NCBI GenBank assembly: GCA_035540935.1
Contig: DATLFS010000128.1
Location: 1-8,259 of the forward strand
DNA: 8,259 nucleotides
DNA from: DATLFS01 sp035540935
GTDB lineage: Bacteria > Actinomycetota > CADDZG01 > WHSQ01
Reading direction: 5' to 3'
Shown here: positions 1-6,480 of the stretch, one piece after another
Numbering within the stretch: position 1 is the stretch's first letter
How the letters are laid out: each line of letters opens with the position of its first letter
The notes under the pieces: model-generated
What the model was told of the DNA's origin: nothing
The model's input: the letters and a program-made list of their open reading frames with translations, nothing else
Database searches by the model: none
Made by a program: the position numbers and the translations under genes

Positions 1-330
1 GCGGGCGATCTCCCGCTGCACGAAGTCGACGCTCTCGTCGAACGGGACCGGGCGGAGGCGGAACTCCCCCGGCTCCTCGCCGGCGCCCGTCACGGCGCGG
101 AACGGCCGGCCGAGGAAGCCTGCCCGGAGAACCCTGAGGCCGCCGGCCCAGCGCGATAGTTCCTCGATCTCTCTGCCGATCGCGGCGCGCCCGCTCGACG
201 CGAGATAGCCGGGGCGGGCCGCCGCCGTCGCGCCGAGGATCATGGCGCCGGCGACGACGGCCGCGAGGATCTGGGGGAAGCGCCGGAGGAGGAAGGGCGC
301 CTTCCTCCACACCGGGTCGAGACGCCGCAT
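1..330 (-). CDS. FtsX-like ABC transporter permease, N-terminal part (truncated by window edge)
   Basis: Only the first 110 codons are present; the gene runs off the window at base 1. I translated it by hand from an ATG at 330-328, which follows a TAGGAG Shine-Dalgarno at 335-340 at a usable distance. The protein starts with a basic stretch (MRRLDPVWRKAPFLLRRF), then one clear hydrophobic segment at about residues 18-38, then a hydrophilic region with many Arg and Glu. This is the layout of large FtsX/MacB-type permeases: a cytoplasmic start, TM1, then a big extracytoplasmic domain. It lies 39 bases downstream of two overlapping ABC ATPase genes on the same strand, which supports the assignment more than the short sequence does. 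It would form the membrane part of that transporter; the substrate is unknown. The conserved FtsX domains, normally further along, cannot be seen here. Confidence 0.72.
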   Translation of the reverse strand, partial: MRRLDPVWRKAPFLLRRFPQILAAVVAGAMILGATAAARPGYLASSGRAAIGREIEELSRWAGGLRVLRAGFLGRPFRAVTGAGEEPGEFRLRPVPFDESVDFVQREIAR

Positions 331-349
331 CCGGCTCCTATCTACGACT

Positions 350-376
350 GCGGTAGTAGCGGTCCGACGCTACCGC
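350..376 (-). other. Intercistronic stem-loop between ATPase and permease genes
   Basis: In the RNA made from the minus strand, bases 373-368 (GTAGCG) pair perfectly with 361-356 (CGCTAC) around a 6-base loop. An outer GCG/CGC pair extends this stem past a 3-base bulge. A mutually exclusive pairing, GCGGTAG (376-370) with CTACCGC (356-350), is also perfect over 7 bp. The element contains the TAG stop of the upstream ATPase and ends 10 bases before the Shine-Dalgarno of the permease. No T-run follows, so it is not a standard intrinsic terminator. It could be an RNA stability or processing element. Short GC-rich stems also arise by chance. Confidence 0.35.
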
Positions 377-1077
377 GGGTCACGGCCCCATAGAAGGAGG
401 TCGAGGTTCGCCTCGCCGCCGCGCTCCTCCACGATCGCGCCGTCCGCCATCACGACGACGCGGCTGCACACGGCGAGCGCCGCCGGATTGTGCGTAGCGA
501 GGAGGCAGCACGACCCCGCGACGATCAGGTCCTGTAGCGCGCGGAGCACGAGCACTTCTCGCCGCGCGTCCTGATGCCCCGTCGGCTCGTCGGCCAGCAG
601 GAGCGCCGGTCGCAGAGCCAGGGCGCGCGCCATGGCGGTCCGTTGCTGCTCGCCGAGCGACGTCTCGGAAGGGCGGCGTTGCGCGAGAGGAGCAAGATCC
701 AGGGGTGCCAGGAGTTCGTCCGTCCGCAGATCGATCTCGCTCGACGCGCCGCCCGCGAGGCGGAGCGGCATCGCCACGTTCTCGGCGACCGTCAGCTCGT
801 CCACGAGGCCCAGCCGCTGGGGCACGAGCGCGATAGCCGACCAGGGCGCGCCGCCCGGCGCGCCGCCCTCGCCGTGCCAGGAAACGGCGCCCTCGTCCGG
901 CCTCTCCCATCCGGCGGCGACCATCAGCAGCGTCGACTTCCCGGACCCCGAGGGGCCGACGAGACCGACCAGCTCCCCCGGCCGCAGGACCAGCGTGACG
1001 TCGCGCAGCGCGTGGATCTCCTCCGGACCGCGCCGGTACGACTTGGACACGCGCGAAAGGGCCAGCAGCTCGCTCAT
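370..1077 (-). CDS. ABC transporter ATP-binding protein with degenerate signature motif
   Basis: 235 aa, a normal length for a MacB/LolD-type ATPase. The start is the ATG at 1077-1075, because it forms an ATGA overlap with the stop of the preceding ATPase gene and leaves a normal N-terminus (MSELLALSRVSKSY). Visible motifs: A-loop Tyr14; Walker A GPSGSGKST at 41-49; Q-loop Gln87; Walker B LLLADEP at 159-165 with catalytic Glu164; H-loop His196. Two elements differ from consensus. The signature reads SLGEQQR (140-146) instead of SGGEQQR. The residues after Walker B are TGHQD (166-170), where a Leu-Asp D-loop is usual. The protein binds and probably hydrolyses ATP in the cytoplasm and pairs with the neighbouring ATPase or with itself under the FtsX-like permease. 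The substrate cannot be read from the sequence; lipids, lipoproteins or peptides are typical for this class. Confidence 0.93.
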   Translation of the reverse strand: MSELLALSRVSKSYRRGPEEIHALRDVTLVLRPGELVGLVGPSGSGKSTLLMVAAGWERPDEGAVSWHGEGGAPGGAPWSAIALVPQRLGLVDELTVAENVAMPLRLAGGASSEIDLRTDELLAPLDLAPLAQRRPSETSLGEQQRTAMARALALRPALLLADEPTGHQDARREVLVLRALQDLIVAGSCCLLATHNPAALAVCSRVVVMADGAIVEERGGEANLDLLLWGRDPR

Positions 1078-1739
1078 GAGACGCGCCGTCCATGGTCGAG
1101 TCGGACGACGAGATCCGCGGCACCCGCTACGAGGGGATCGTGCGTGGCGACGACGACCGACATCCCCCGATCCACCAGGCCGCGGATCACCTCGATCAGG
1201 GAGACCGCGGTTCCGCGGTCGAGCTCGGCCGTCGGCTCGTCCGCGAGCACGATCGCCGGGCCCCCGGTGATCGCCTGCGCGAACGCGAGGCGCTGCTGCT
1301 CTCCGCCCGACATCTCCGACGGCGTGTTGTCGCCCCTGTGGGCGAGGCCCACCGCATCGAGAAGCGCGCCCGGATCGACGGACGCGCGGCGTAAGCGTCC
1401 CGCAAGCTCCAGATGCTCGCGCGCGCTGAGGTAGGAGATGAGGTTCTCCGACGGGCGCTGATGGACCAGGCCGACGGTCCTCCTCCTCCACCTGCGGCGC
1501 CGGCGTCGGGACCACTCGTGCAGGCGCGCCCCGTCGACCTCGACGCGACCGACGCCCGGCGCGTCCGCACCTCCCATGATGCGCAACAACGTCGACTTGC
1601 CGCTACCCGAGGGTCCCATCAGCACCGTCATGCGGCCGGCCGGCACGTCCACGTCGACCCCGCGCAGGGCATCGACGCGGCCGCTCTTGGTGAAGTAGGT
1701 GCGTTCGACGCCGCGACAGGCGGCGACGGTCGACGACAT
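1074..1739 (-). CDS. ABC transporter ATP-binding protein (MacB/LolD-like)
   Basis: 221 aa, complete. All ATPase motifs are canonical: aromatic A-loop around Tyr15; Walker A GPSGSGKST at 42-50; Q-loop Gln94; signature MSGGEQQR at 143-150; Walker B IVLADEP at 163-169 with Glu168; D-loop ELD at 172-174; H-loop His200. Between Walker A and the Q-loop lies a very basic run (residues 78-87, nine Arg and one Trp) where LolD/MacB proteins typically carry a shorter arginine stretch. The start at ATG 1739-1737 has no strong Shine-Dalgarno. It begins 24 bases after the stop of the LVIVD-repeat gene, so it may rely on translation coming from there. The stop TGA overlaps the ATG of the next ATPase gene (ATGA), which indicates coupled synthesis of the two subunits. 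It probably powers the FtsX-like permease encoded next. Confidence 0.94.
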   Translation of the reverse strand: MSSTVAACRGVERTYFTKSGRVDALRGVDVDVPAGRMTVLMGPSGSGKSTLLRIMGGADAPGVGRVEVDGARLHEWSRRRRRRWRRRTVGLVHQRPSENLISYLSAREHLELAGRLRRASVDPGALLDAVGLAHRGDNTPSEMSGGEQQRLAFAQAITGGPAIVLADEPTAELDRGTAVSLIEVIRGLVDRGMSVVVATHDPLVAGAADLVVRLDHGRRVS

Positions 1740-1763
1740 CGCCGGATCGTACGTCGCCGGGAG

Positions 1764-2927
1764 CTAACCGGCGGGCGGTGCGAAGCGCAGGATGTCGAGA
1801 CCGCGGTTGTAATCGACGGTGTAGACGATCTCGTCCGTGATCCAGTACGCCGCGCTCGCCTGTCCCGCGTACGTCATGAAGTAGCCGGCGTCTTGTATCT
1901 TTCCGCGCGGGGTCACCTTGAAGAAGCGCGTGCCGTGGTCGTAGAAGGCGGCTGCGACGAACCCGCCGTTACGGAATTTCGGGTGCTGCTCGATCCAGTG
2001 GGCCGTGCAGTTCCGCTGTGCCACCGGATTGCCGTCGACGATGACGCCGTTCACCGGGCGGACCTCGTCGATCAGACGGAAGGTCCTCGTCTTCTTCCAG
2101 TTGCTCGCGTCCCACGTTTGGAAGGATCCCGACCGCTCGTTGCACCGGCCGTTCATCGTCGTCTCCGACGCGGCAAGCAGGAACCGGTCTTTCATCCTCC
2201 GCGGCCACTTGGTGCCGTGCATGAATTGCTCCGTCCGCTCCGACGTCGCTATCACCTTCGGCTTGGCGGGGTTCTTGCGCGCATCAAGCAGCATCATCGG
2301 TTGGGTCGCCGTCATGACGAGGCCGGGCGCCACCTCCTCGACGTCGTGCCCCGAGCTCCCCCCGATGGTTCCCTCGCCCCACTTGTTCTTCAGGAGCTTC
2401 GGCTCCGTCGGATCGCGCAGGTCGATGATGTTCCCGTCGGAGCCGTACGCCCACGTGCAATCGAGAACGCACGAGAACGTGTGCTGCGCTGCGCCCGGCA
2501 CCTTCGAGATGATCCTGGGATTGAGCTTGTCTTCGACGTCGATGATGTAGACGGCGTTGGTCGGAGCGGTCGTCTGAAGGTCGCCGTCGTTCTGGCCGCT
2601 GAGGGTGTTCGGGACCACGAGGATCTTTCCGTTGCCGTCGAGGTCCTCACGCGAGAACTGCCACTCCTGAGGCATCGCCACCTGCCCCAGCAGTTCGGGG
2701 TTCAGCGGGTCCTTGACGTCGAAGATCATGATCTTGTTCTGGTCGTTCATGTAGAAGTACTTGCCGATCAGCCTTCCGCCGACGCCGTTCTGCGCGAGAG
2801 GTATGTGCTTCACGTGCTCGACGTTGTCGGTCGCGATGCCGTTGGCGGTCGGTCCCCCCGAAGCCGAGCCCGAGAGAGCACCGGCGGCGAGGGCGATCGT
2901 GGCGATGATGCAAGCGGGTTTGAGCAA
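1764..2927 (-). CDS. Secreted LVIVD-repeat beta-propeller protein
   Basis: 387 aa from a TTG start at 2927-2925, chosen because AAAGGAG sits 5 bases upstream and the protein then opens with a signal peptide: Lys3, a hydrophobic core at about 7-18, and small residues near 20-24 (Ser-Gly-Ser-Ala-Ser). The mature part shows beta-propeller repeats of the LVIVD type: IMIFDVKDPLNPELLG (66-81), VYIIDVEDKLNPRII (126-140), IIDLRDPTEPKLL (167-179), and a weaker MLLDARKNPAKPKVI (212-226). Four cysteines remain after cleavage (153, 157, 262, 307), consistent with disulfides outside the cytoplasm. Histidines recur in short motifs: QH149, GH194D, MH237GTKW, H310/H315 and DH331G. LVIVD proteins are mostly uncharacterised. 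A ligand-binding or metal-dependent role is inference. It directly precedes the ABC genes on the same strand, so it may be co-transcribed with the transporter. Confidence 0.85.
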   Translation of the reverse strand: MLKPACIIATIALAAGALSGSASGGPTANGIATDNVEHVKHIPLAQNGVGGRLIGKYFYMNDQNKIMIFDVKDPLNPELLGQVAMPQEWQFSREDLDGNGKILVVPNTLSGQNDGDLQTTAPTNAVYIIDVEDKLNPRIISKVPGAAQHTFSCVLDCTWAYGSDGNIIDLRDPTEPKLLKNKWGEGTIGGSSGHDVEEVAPGLVMTATQPMMLLDARKNPAKPKVIATSERTEQFMHGTKWPRRMKDRFLLAASETTMNGRCNERSGSFQTWDASNWKKTRTFRLIDEVRPVNGVIVDGNPVAQRNCTAHWIEQHPKFRNGGFVAAAFYDHGTRFFKVTPRGKIQDAGYFMTYAGQASAAYWITDEIVYTVDYNRGLDILRFAPPAG

Positions 2928-2932
2928 CGGAA

Positions 2933-2939
2933 CTCCTTT
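2933..2939 (-). promoter_or_regulatory. Shine-Dalgarno that fixes the TTG start of the LVIVD gene
   Basis: AAAGGAG on the minus strand, 5 bases from the TTG at 2927-2925. The in-frame ATG further upstream (3038-3036) would add 37 residues rich in Arg, Gly and Pro before the hydrophobic signal segment. It would also overlap the divergent adenine deaminase start, so the TTG is preferred. Confidence 0.8.
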
Positions 2940-3000
2940 CGGTCCAGAGAAGGAGATTCGGCGACCACCCCGCCTCTCCTCCCCCCCGGCGGGCGTCGTC

Positions 3001-3029
3001 TTGTTGGGGGCACCGCCGCGTGCCACGAT
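3001..3029 (+). promoter_or_regulatory. Candidate promoter for adenine deaminase, possibly giving a leaderless mRNA
   Basis: TTGTTG (3001-3006) and CACGAT (3024-3029) are separated by 17 bases. Each matches three of six positions of the sigma-70-type consensus, including the key A and T of the -10 box. Transcription would begin 7-8 bases after the -10 box, at or next to the A of the ATG at 3037. This would explain why GGAG at 3032-3035 lies only one base from the ATG, too close to work as a Shine-Dalgarno. The match is weak. The rest of the 109-bp divergent gap (2928-3036) shows a C-rich tract but no convincing operator or second promoter. Confidence 0.3.
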
Positions 3030-3036
3030 CCGGAGC

Positions 3037-4815
3037 ATGCCGAGCGACCGCCGCCACCTGCTCGCCGTCGCCCGCGGCGACGAGCCCCCCGACCTGGTGA
3101 TAACCGGCGGCCGCGTGTTCGCGCCGACCGCAGAGTGGGTCGAGGCCGACGTCGCCGTTGCGTCCGGGCGGATCGCCGGCGTCGGTTCCTACTCGGACGG
3201 AGAGCGGATCGACGCGTCGGGGCGCTACGTCGTCCCCGGCTTCATCGACGCTCACATGCATCTCGAGTCGTCCAAGGTCATGCCACACGAGCTGGCGCGG
3301 GTCGTCGTCCCCCACGGAACCACCGCGGTCGTGTGCGACCCGCACGAGATCGCGAACGTCCTCGGGCGCGACGGCGTCCACTGGCTCATCGACGCATGCG
3401 AAGGGCTGCCGCTGGACGTCTACTTCATGGCCCCCTCGTGCGTCCCCGCGTCGCCCCATGAATCGCCGCGAGAGCCGTTCACGATCGAGGACATCGAGTC
3501 GATCCTCCGGCGGAAGAGAACCTTGGGCATCGCGGAGATGATGAACTTCCCCGCGGTGATCGCCGGAGACGAGTCGGAGCTCGACAAGCTGCGCGCCTCG
3601 CCGCACGTGGACGGTCATGCGCCCGGTGTGTCGGGAAGAGCGCTCGACGCCTACGCCGCGGCCGGGATCCGGTCGGATCACGAGGCCACCACCGTCGAGG
3701 AGGCGTGGGAGAAGCGGCGCCGAGGGATGTGGGTCCTGATCCGAGAGGCGTCGAACTCCCGCGACCTCAAGGCCCTCCTCCCGCTCGTCGGCCGGCTCGG
3801 CCCCGACTACTTCGCCTTCTGCACGGACGACCGCGAGCCCGACCTGCTGCAGCGTGAGGGGCACGTGAACCAGATGTGCCGCATCGCAGTGGCCGAGGGG
3901 CTCGATCCCGAGGTGGCCCTCCTCCTCGCGTCACACAACCCCGCCCGCTATCACGGCCTGCGTGAGCGGGGATCGATCGCCCCCGGCTACCGCGCCGACC
4001 TCCTGGTCCTGCCCGACCTGACCGACTTCCGTCCGTCGCTCGTGTTGAAAGAGGGTGAGGTGGCGTTCGACGGCGACGACGTCCGGTGGCCGCAGGCGAA
4101 GCAGGGCATCCCGGCGTGGGTCCGGGAGTCCGTCCGGGTCGCGCCGCTCGAGCGGCGCGACCTCTCCCCCGGGCCCGCCGACGGGGAGGTGCACGTCATC
4201 GAGGTCTTCGACGGCCGCCTGTTCACGGGACAGAGGTTCGAGTCGCCGCGCCTGGACGAGGGGGTGGTGACGGCCGACCCGGAGAGGGACCTCGCCCTCA
4301 TCGCCGTCGTCGAACGCCATCACGCCACGGGCCGGATCGGTACGGGCCTCGTCACGGGGTTCGGCCTCCGACAGGGTGCCTTCGCGGCGACCGTCGCCCA
4401 CGACGCCCACAACCTGGTCGTGGTCGGAACCGACCGGGACGACATGCTCCGGTGCATCGAGCGACTGGTGGCGCTCGGCGGAGGCATCGTCGTCGTCGCC
4501 GGAGGCGAGGTCACGGCCCAGCTCCCCCTGCCGGTCGCCGGCCTCATCTCCGACCGCCCGCTCGACGAGGTCGTCGGCGCGCTCGATCGGGTGCACGATG
4601 CGCTGCGCGCCCTCGGCGTCCGGCTGGAGGCGCCGCTCATGTCACTCTCGTTCCTGGCGCTCTCGGTGATCCCCCAGCTCAAGATCACCGACCGAGGCCT
4701 CGTGGACGTGGAGCGGTCGCAGATCGTCCCGCTCCAGGCGGAACGGGAGGATCTAGCGGGCACTATGGTGGAGCCGGCTCACGATCTGGACGAGGAGAGG
4801 ATCGATGGCACCTAA
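3037..4815 (+). CDS. ade: Adenine deaminase
   Basis: 592 aa, close to the roughly 590 aa of Escherichia coli Ade. It hydrolyses adenine to hypoxanthine and ammonia in the cytoplasm, feeding purine salvage. The amidohydrolase fold is clear: an N-terminal beta-sandwich start (DLVITGGRVFAP, 19-30); metal ligands His73 and His75 in PGFIDAHMHLESS; the family hallmark CDPHEIANVLG (100-110) with His103; MAPSCVPA (131-138); His194 in DGHAPG; His215 in SDHEAT; and catalytic Asp264 in FCTDD. The amidohydrolase core ends near LVLPDL, about 325-330, followed by the Ade-specific C-terminal domain ending in SFLALSVIPQLKITDRGL. The ATG at 3037 gives the usual family N-terminus (RHLLAVARGDEPPDL). Its 3' end overlaps the dehydrogenase gene by 11 bases. 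Some homologues act on other N6-substituted purines, so exact substrate preference is less certain than the family. Confidence 0.95.
   Translation: MPSDRRHLLAVARGDEPPDLVITGGRVFAPTAEWVEADVAVASGRIAGVGSYSDGERIDASGRYVVPGFIDAHMHLESSKVMPHELARVVVPHGTTAVVCDPHEIANVLGRDGVHWLIDACEGLPLDVYFMAPSCVPASPHESPREPFTIEDIESILRRKRTLGIAEMMNFPAVIAGDESELDKLRASPHVDGHAPGVSGRALDAYAAAGIRSDHEATTVEEAWEKRRRGMWVLIREASNSRDLKALLPLVGRLGPDYFAFCTDDREPDLLQREGHVNQMCRIAVAEGLDPEVALLLASHNPARYHGLRERGSIAPGYRADLLVLPDLTDFRPSLVLKEGEVAFDGDDVRWPQAKQGIPAWVRESVRVAPLERRDLSPGPADGEVHVIEVFDGRLFTGQRFESPRLDEGVVTADPERDLALIAVVERHHATGRIGTGLVTGFGLRQGAFAATVAHDAHNLVVVGTDRDDMLRCIERLVALGGGIVVVAGGEVTAQLPLPVAGLISDRPLDEVVGALDRVHDALRALGVRLEAPLMSLSFLALSVIPQLKITDRGLVDVERSQIVPLQAEREDLAGTMVEPAHDLDEERIDGT
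4793..4800 (+). promoter_or_regulatory. Shine-Dalgarno of the dehydrogenase inside the deaminase gene
   Basis: AGGAGAGG lies within the last codons of the adenine deaminase gene, 4 bases before the ATG at 4805 (7 bases if GGAG is the pairing core). It decides the start of the dehydrogenase and indicates translational coupling across the 11-base overlap. Confidence 0.8.
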
Positions 4816-6457
4816 GCACGCCCCGCCCACGAGCATCAACGCGCACCTGTCCGTGCCCGCCCCGATGAACGAGCCGATCAAGTCGTATGCGCCCGGCGCC
4901 CCGGAGACGGAGGCACTTGCCGCCGAGCTGAAAGCGCTTCGGGACGCCGGCGCGCGCGACTGCCCCATGGTCATCGCCGGGGAAGCGGCGCCGAGCGAGA
5001 CCACCTTCGAGGTTCGCGCCCCTCACGACCACTCCCTCGTGCTCGCGCACGTCCACGCGGCGAAGCCGGAGCATGTCGACCGGGCGATCCGCGCCGCTCA
5101 AGACGCAGCACCGGCGTGGGCCGCGATGTCCTTCGCGGACCGTGCCGCGATCTTCCTGCGCGCGGCGGAGTTGCTGGCCGGCCCGTGGCGCGACCGCATC
5201 AACGCCTCGACGATGCTCGGTCAATCGAAGTCCGTGTTCCAGGCCGAGATCGACGCCGCCTGCGAGCTGATCGATTTCTGGCGCTTCAACTGCCACTTCG
5301 CCGAGCGCGTGTATGCGGAGCAACCCTTCTCCGCTCCCGGGATGTGGAACTACATGGACCATCGTCCGCTCGAAGGGTTCGTCCTCGCGATGACCCCTTT
5401 CAACTTCACTTCGATCGCCGGCAACCTTCCCTCCGCTCCCGCGCTGATGGGCAACGTCGTCGTGTGGAAGCCGTCGGAGAAGCAGGCGTACTCCGCTCAG
5501 TTCCTCATGGACCTGTTGCAAGAGGCCGGCCTCCCGGACGGTGTGATCAACCTCGTTCACGGCGACGGCGCGCTCGTGTCCGACGTGGCGATGCGGCATC
5601 CGGACTTCGCCGGGCTGCACTTCACGGGATCCACGACGGTGTTCCGGGGGCTCTGGCGCAAGGCGGCCGAGAACCTCGACGGGCTGAAGGCGTACCCCCG
5701 TCTGGTCGGCGAGACGGGCGGGAAGGACTTCGTGCTGGCGCATCCCTCCGCCGACCCTCAGGCGCTCGTGGTGGCGCTCGGCCGGGGCGCGTTCGAGTAC
5801 CAGGGGCAGAAATGCTCCGCCGCCTCACGCGCCTATGTGCCGAAGAGCCTGTGGGCGAAGATCGAGGAGCCTCTGGGCGACCTCGCGCGGTCGATCCCGA
5901 TGGGCGACGTCTCCGACTTCTCGACGTTCATGGGCGCGGTGATCGACGAGAACGCGTTCGTGAAACACCGGGACGCGATCGAGGGGGCGAAGGCCTCCGG
6001 CTCGACGATCCTCGCGGGCGGCGAGTGCGACGACTCCGACGGCTGGTTCGTCTCGCCCACGGTGATCGTCACGGAGAACCCGCACAGCGACACGATGGTC
6101 CGCGAGCTCTTCGGCCCGATCCTGACCGTGTTCGTCTACGACGATGGGCAGTGGGACAAGACCCTCGACGTCGTTGATCAGTCCAGCCCGTACGCCCTGA
6201 CGGGAAGCATCTTCGCCGCCGATCGCGGCGCCGTCCGTGAGGCGATCAACCACCTCCGGCACACGGCGGGGAACTTCTACGTGAACGACAAGCCGACGGG
6301 CGCGGTCGTCGGTCAGCAGCCGTTCGGCGGCGCTCGCGCATCCGGGACGAACGACAAGGCCGGCTCCGCGCTCAACCTCGTCCGGTGGGTCTCCCCCCGC
6401 ACGATCAAGGAGACGTTCGTGCCGCCGACCGACTGGCGTTACCCGCACATGGGCTGA
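4805..6457 (+). CDS. pruA: 1-pyrroline-5-carboxylate / L-glutamate gamma-semialdehyde dehydrogenase
   Basis: 550 aa, complete, in the ALDH4 branch of the aldehyde dehydrogenase superfamily. It oxidises glutamate gamma-semialdehyde (from proline or ornithine) to glutamate with NAD+. Visible features: N-terminal NEPIKSYAPG (22-31), typical of this branch; cofactor-side motifs MTPFNFTSIAGNLPSAPAL and WKPSEK; general base Glu303 in GETGGKDFVLAHPSAD; and the nucleophile Cys337 in the hallmark FEYQGQKCSAASRAYVP. Glu and Cys are 34 residues apart, as in other aldehyde dehydrogenases. It also has ELFGPILTVFVYDD, FYVNDKPTGAVVGQQPFGGARASGTNDKAG and a C-terminal SPRTIKETFVPPTDWRYPHMG. It is a stand-alone enzyme, not PutA-fused, and no proline dehydrogenase is in the window. 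Its start lies inside the deaminase gene with a strong Shine-Dalgarno, so the two are probably one operon. Family assignment is firm; substrate is inferred from the family. Confidence 0.93.
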   Translation: MAPKHAPPTSINAHLSVPAPMNEPIKSYAPGAPETEALAAELKALRDAGARDCPMVIAGEAAPSETTFEVRAPHDHSLVLAHVHAAKPEHVDRAIRAAQDAAPAWAAMSFADRAAIFLRAAELLAGPWRDRINASTMLGQSKSVFQAEIDAACELIDFWRFNCHFAERVYAEQPFSAPGMWNYMDHRPLEGFVLAMTPFNFTSIAGNLPSAPALMGNVVVWKPSEKQAYSAQFLMDLLQEAGLPDGVINLVHGDGALVSDVAMRHPDFAGLHFTGSTTVFRGLWRKAAENLDGLKAYPRLVGETGGKDFVLAHPSADPQALVVALGRGAFEYQGQKCSAASRAYVPKSLWAKIEEPLGDLARSIPMGDVSDFSTFMGAVIDENAFVKHRDAIEGAKASGSTILAGGECDDSDGWFVSPTVIVTENPHSDTMVRELFGPILTVFVYDDGQWDKTLDVVDQSSPYALTGSIFAADRGAVREAINHLRHTAGNFYVNDKPTGAVVGQQPFGGARASGTNDKAGSALNLVRWVSPRTIKETFVPPTDWRYPHMG

Positions 6458-6480
6458 GGTCTCTCTATGTCAGCCAGCCC
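6451..6480. terminator. Candidate hairpin at the convergent gene ends
   Basis: GGCTGA (6452-6457, containing the dehydrogenase TGA) pairs with TCAGCC (6470-6475) across a 12-base loop that holds the permease stop (CTA on the plus strand at 6465-6467). An alternative GGGCT (6451-6455) with AGCCC (6476-6480) is also possible. Only 7 bases separate the two stops, so any shared terminator must lie inside coding sequence. No T-run follows on either strand, so this is weak as an intrinsic terminator. Confidence 0.25.

Noticed and set aside
1479..1508. Arg-rich run in the first ATPase as a possible frameshift or repeat expansion
   Set aside because: MacB/LolD-type ATPases commonly have several arginines just before the Q-loop strand, and the frame is intact on both sides.
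1078..1515. Longer N-terminus for the second ATPase, from an ATG at 1515
   Set aside because: The extra 146 residues are out-of-frame translation of the first ATPase gene. The ATG at 1077 gives an ATGA junction and a normal ABC start.
2761..3036. 92-residue N-terminal extension of adenine deaminase
   Set aside because: The extension reads through the antisense of the LVIVD signal-peptide region and is absent from the family. The ATG at 3037 gives a standard N-terminus.
2928..3038. ATG at 3038 as start of the LVIVD protein
   Set aside because: It would bury the signal peptide behind 37 Arg/Gly/Pro-rich residues and overlap the divergent deaminase start. The TTG at 2927 has an ideal Shine-Dalgarno.
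1413..3461. 682-codon open frame on the plus strand, antisense to the LVIVD and ATPase genes
   Set aside because: Its translation is Arg/Val/Asp-rich low-complexity without domains, and it runs across three well-supported genes. Long antisense frames are expected in high-GC coding DNA.
2647..3864. 405-codon minus-strand frame antisense to adenine deaminase
   Set aside because: It lies opposite clear deaminase motifs and reads as Arg/Gly/Asp-rich shadow sequence with no recognisable domain.
4763..5743. 326-codon minus-strand frame antisense to the dehydrogenase
   Set aside because: It lies opposite an unmistakable ALDH4 coding sequence and has Arg/His/Gly-rich shadow composition.
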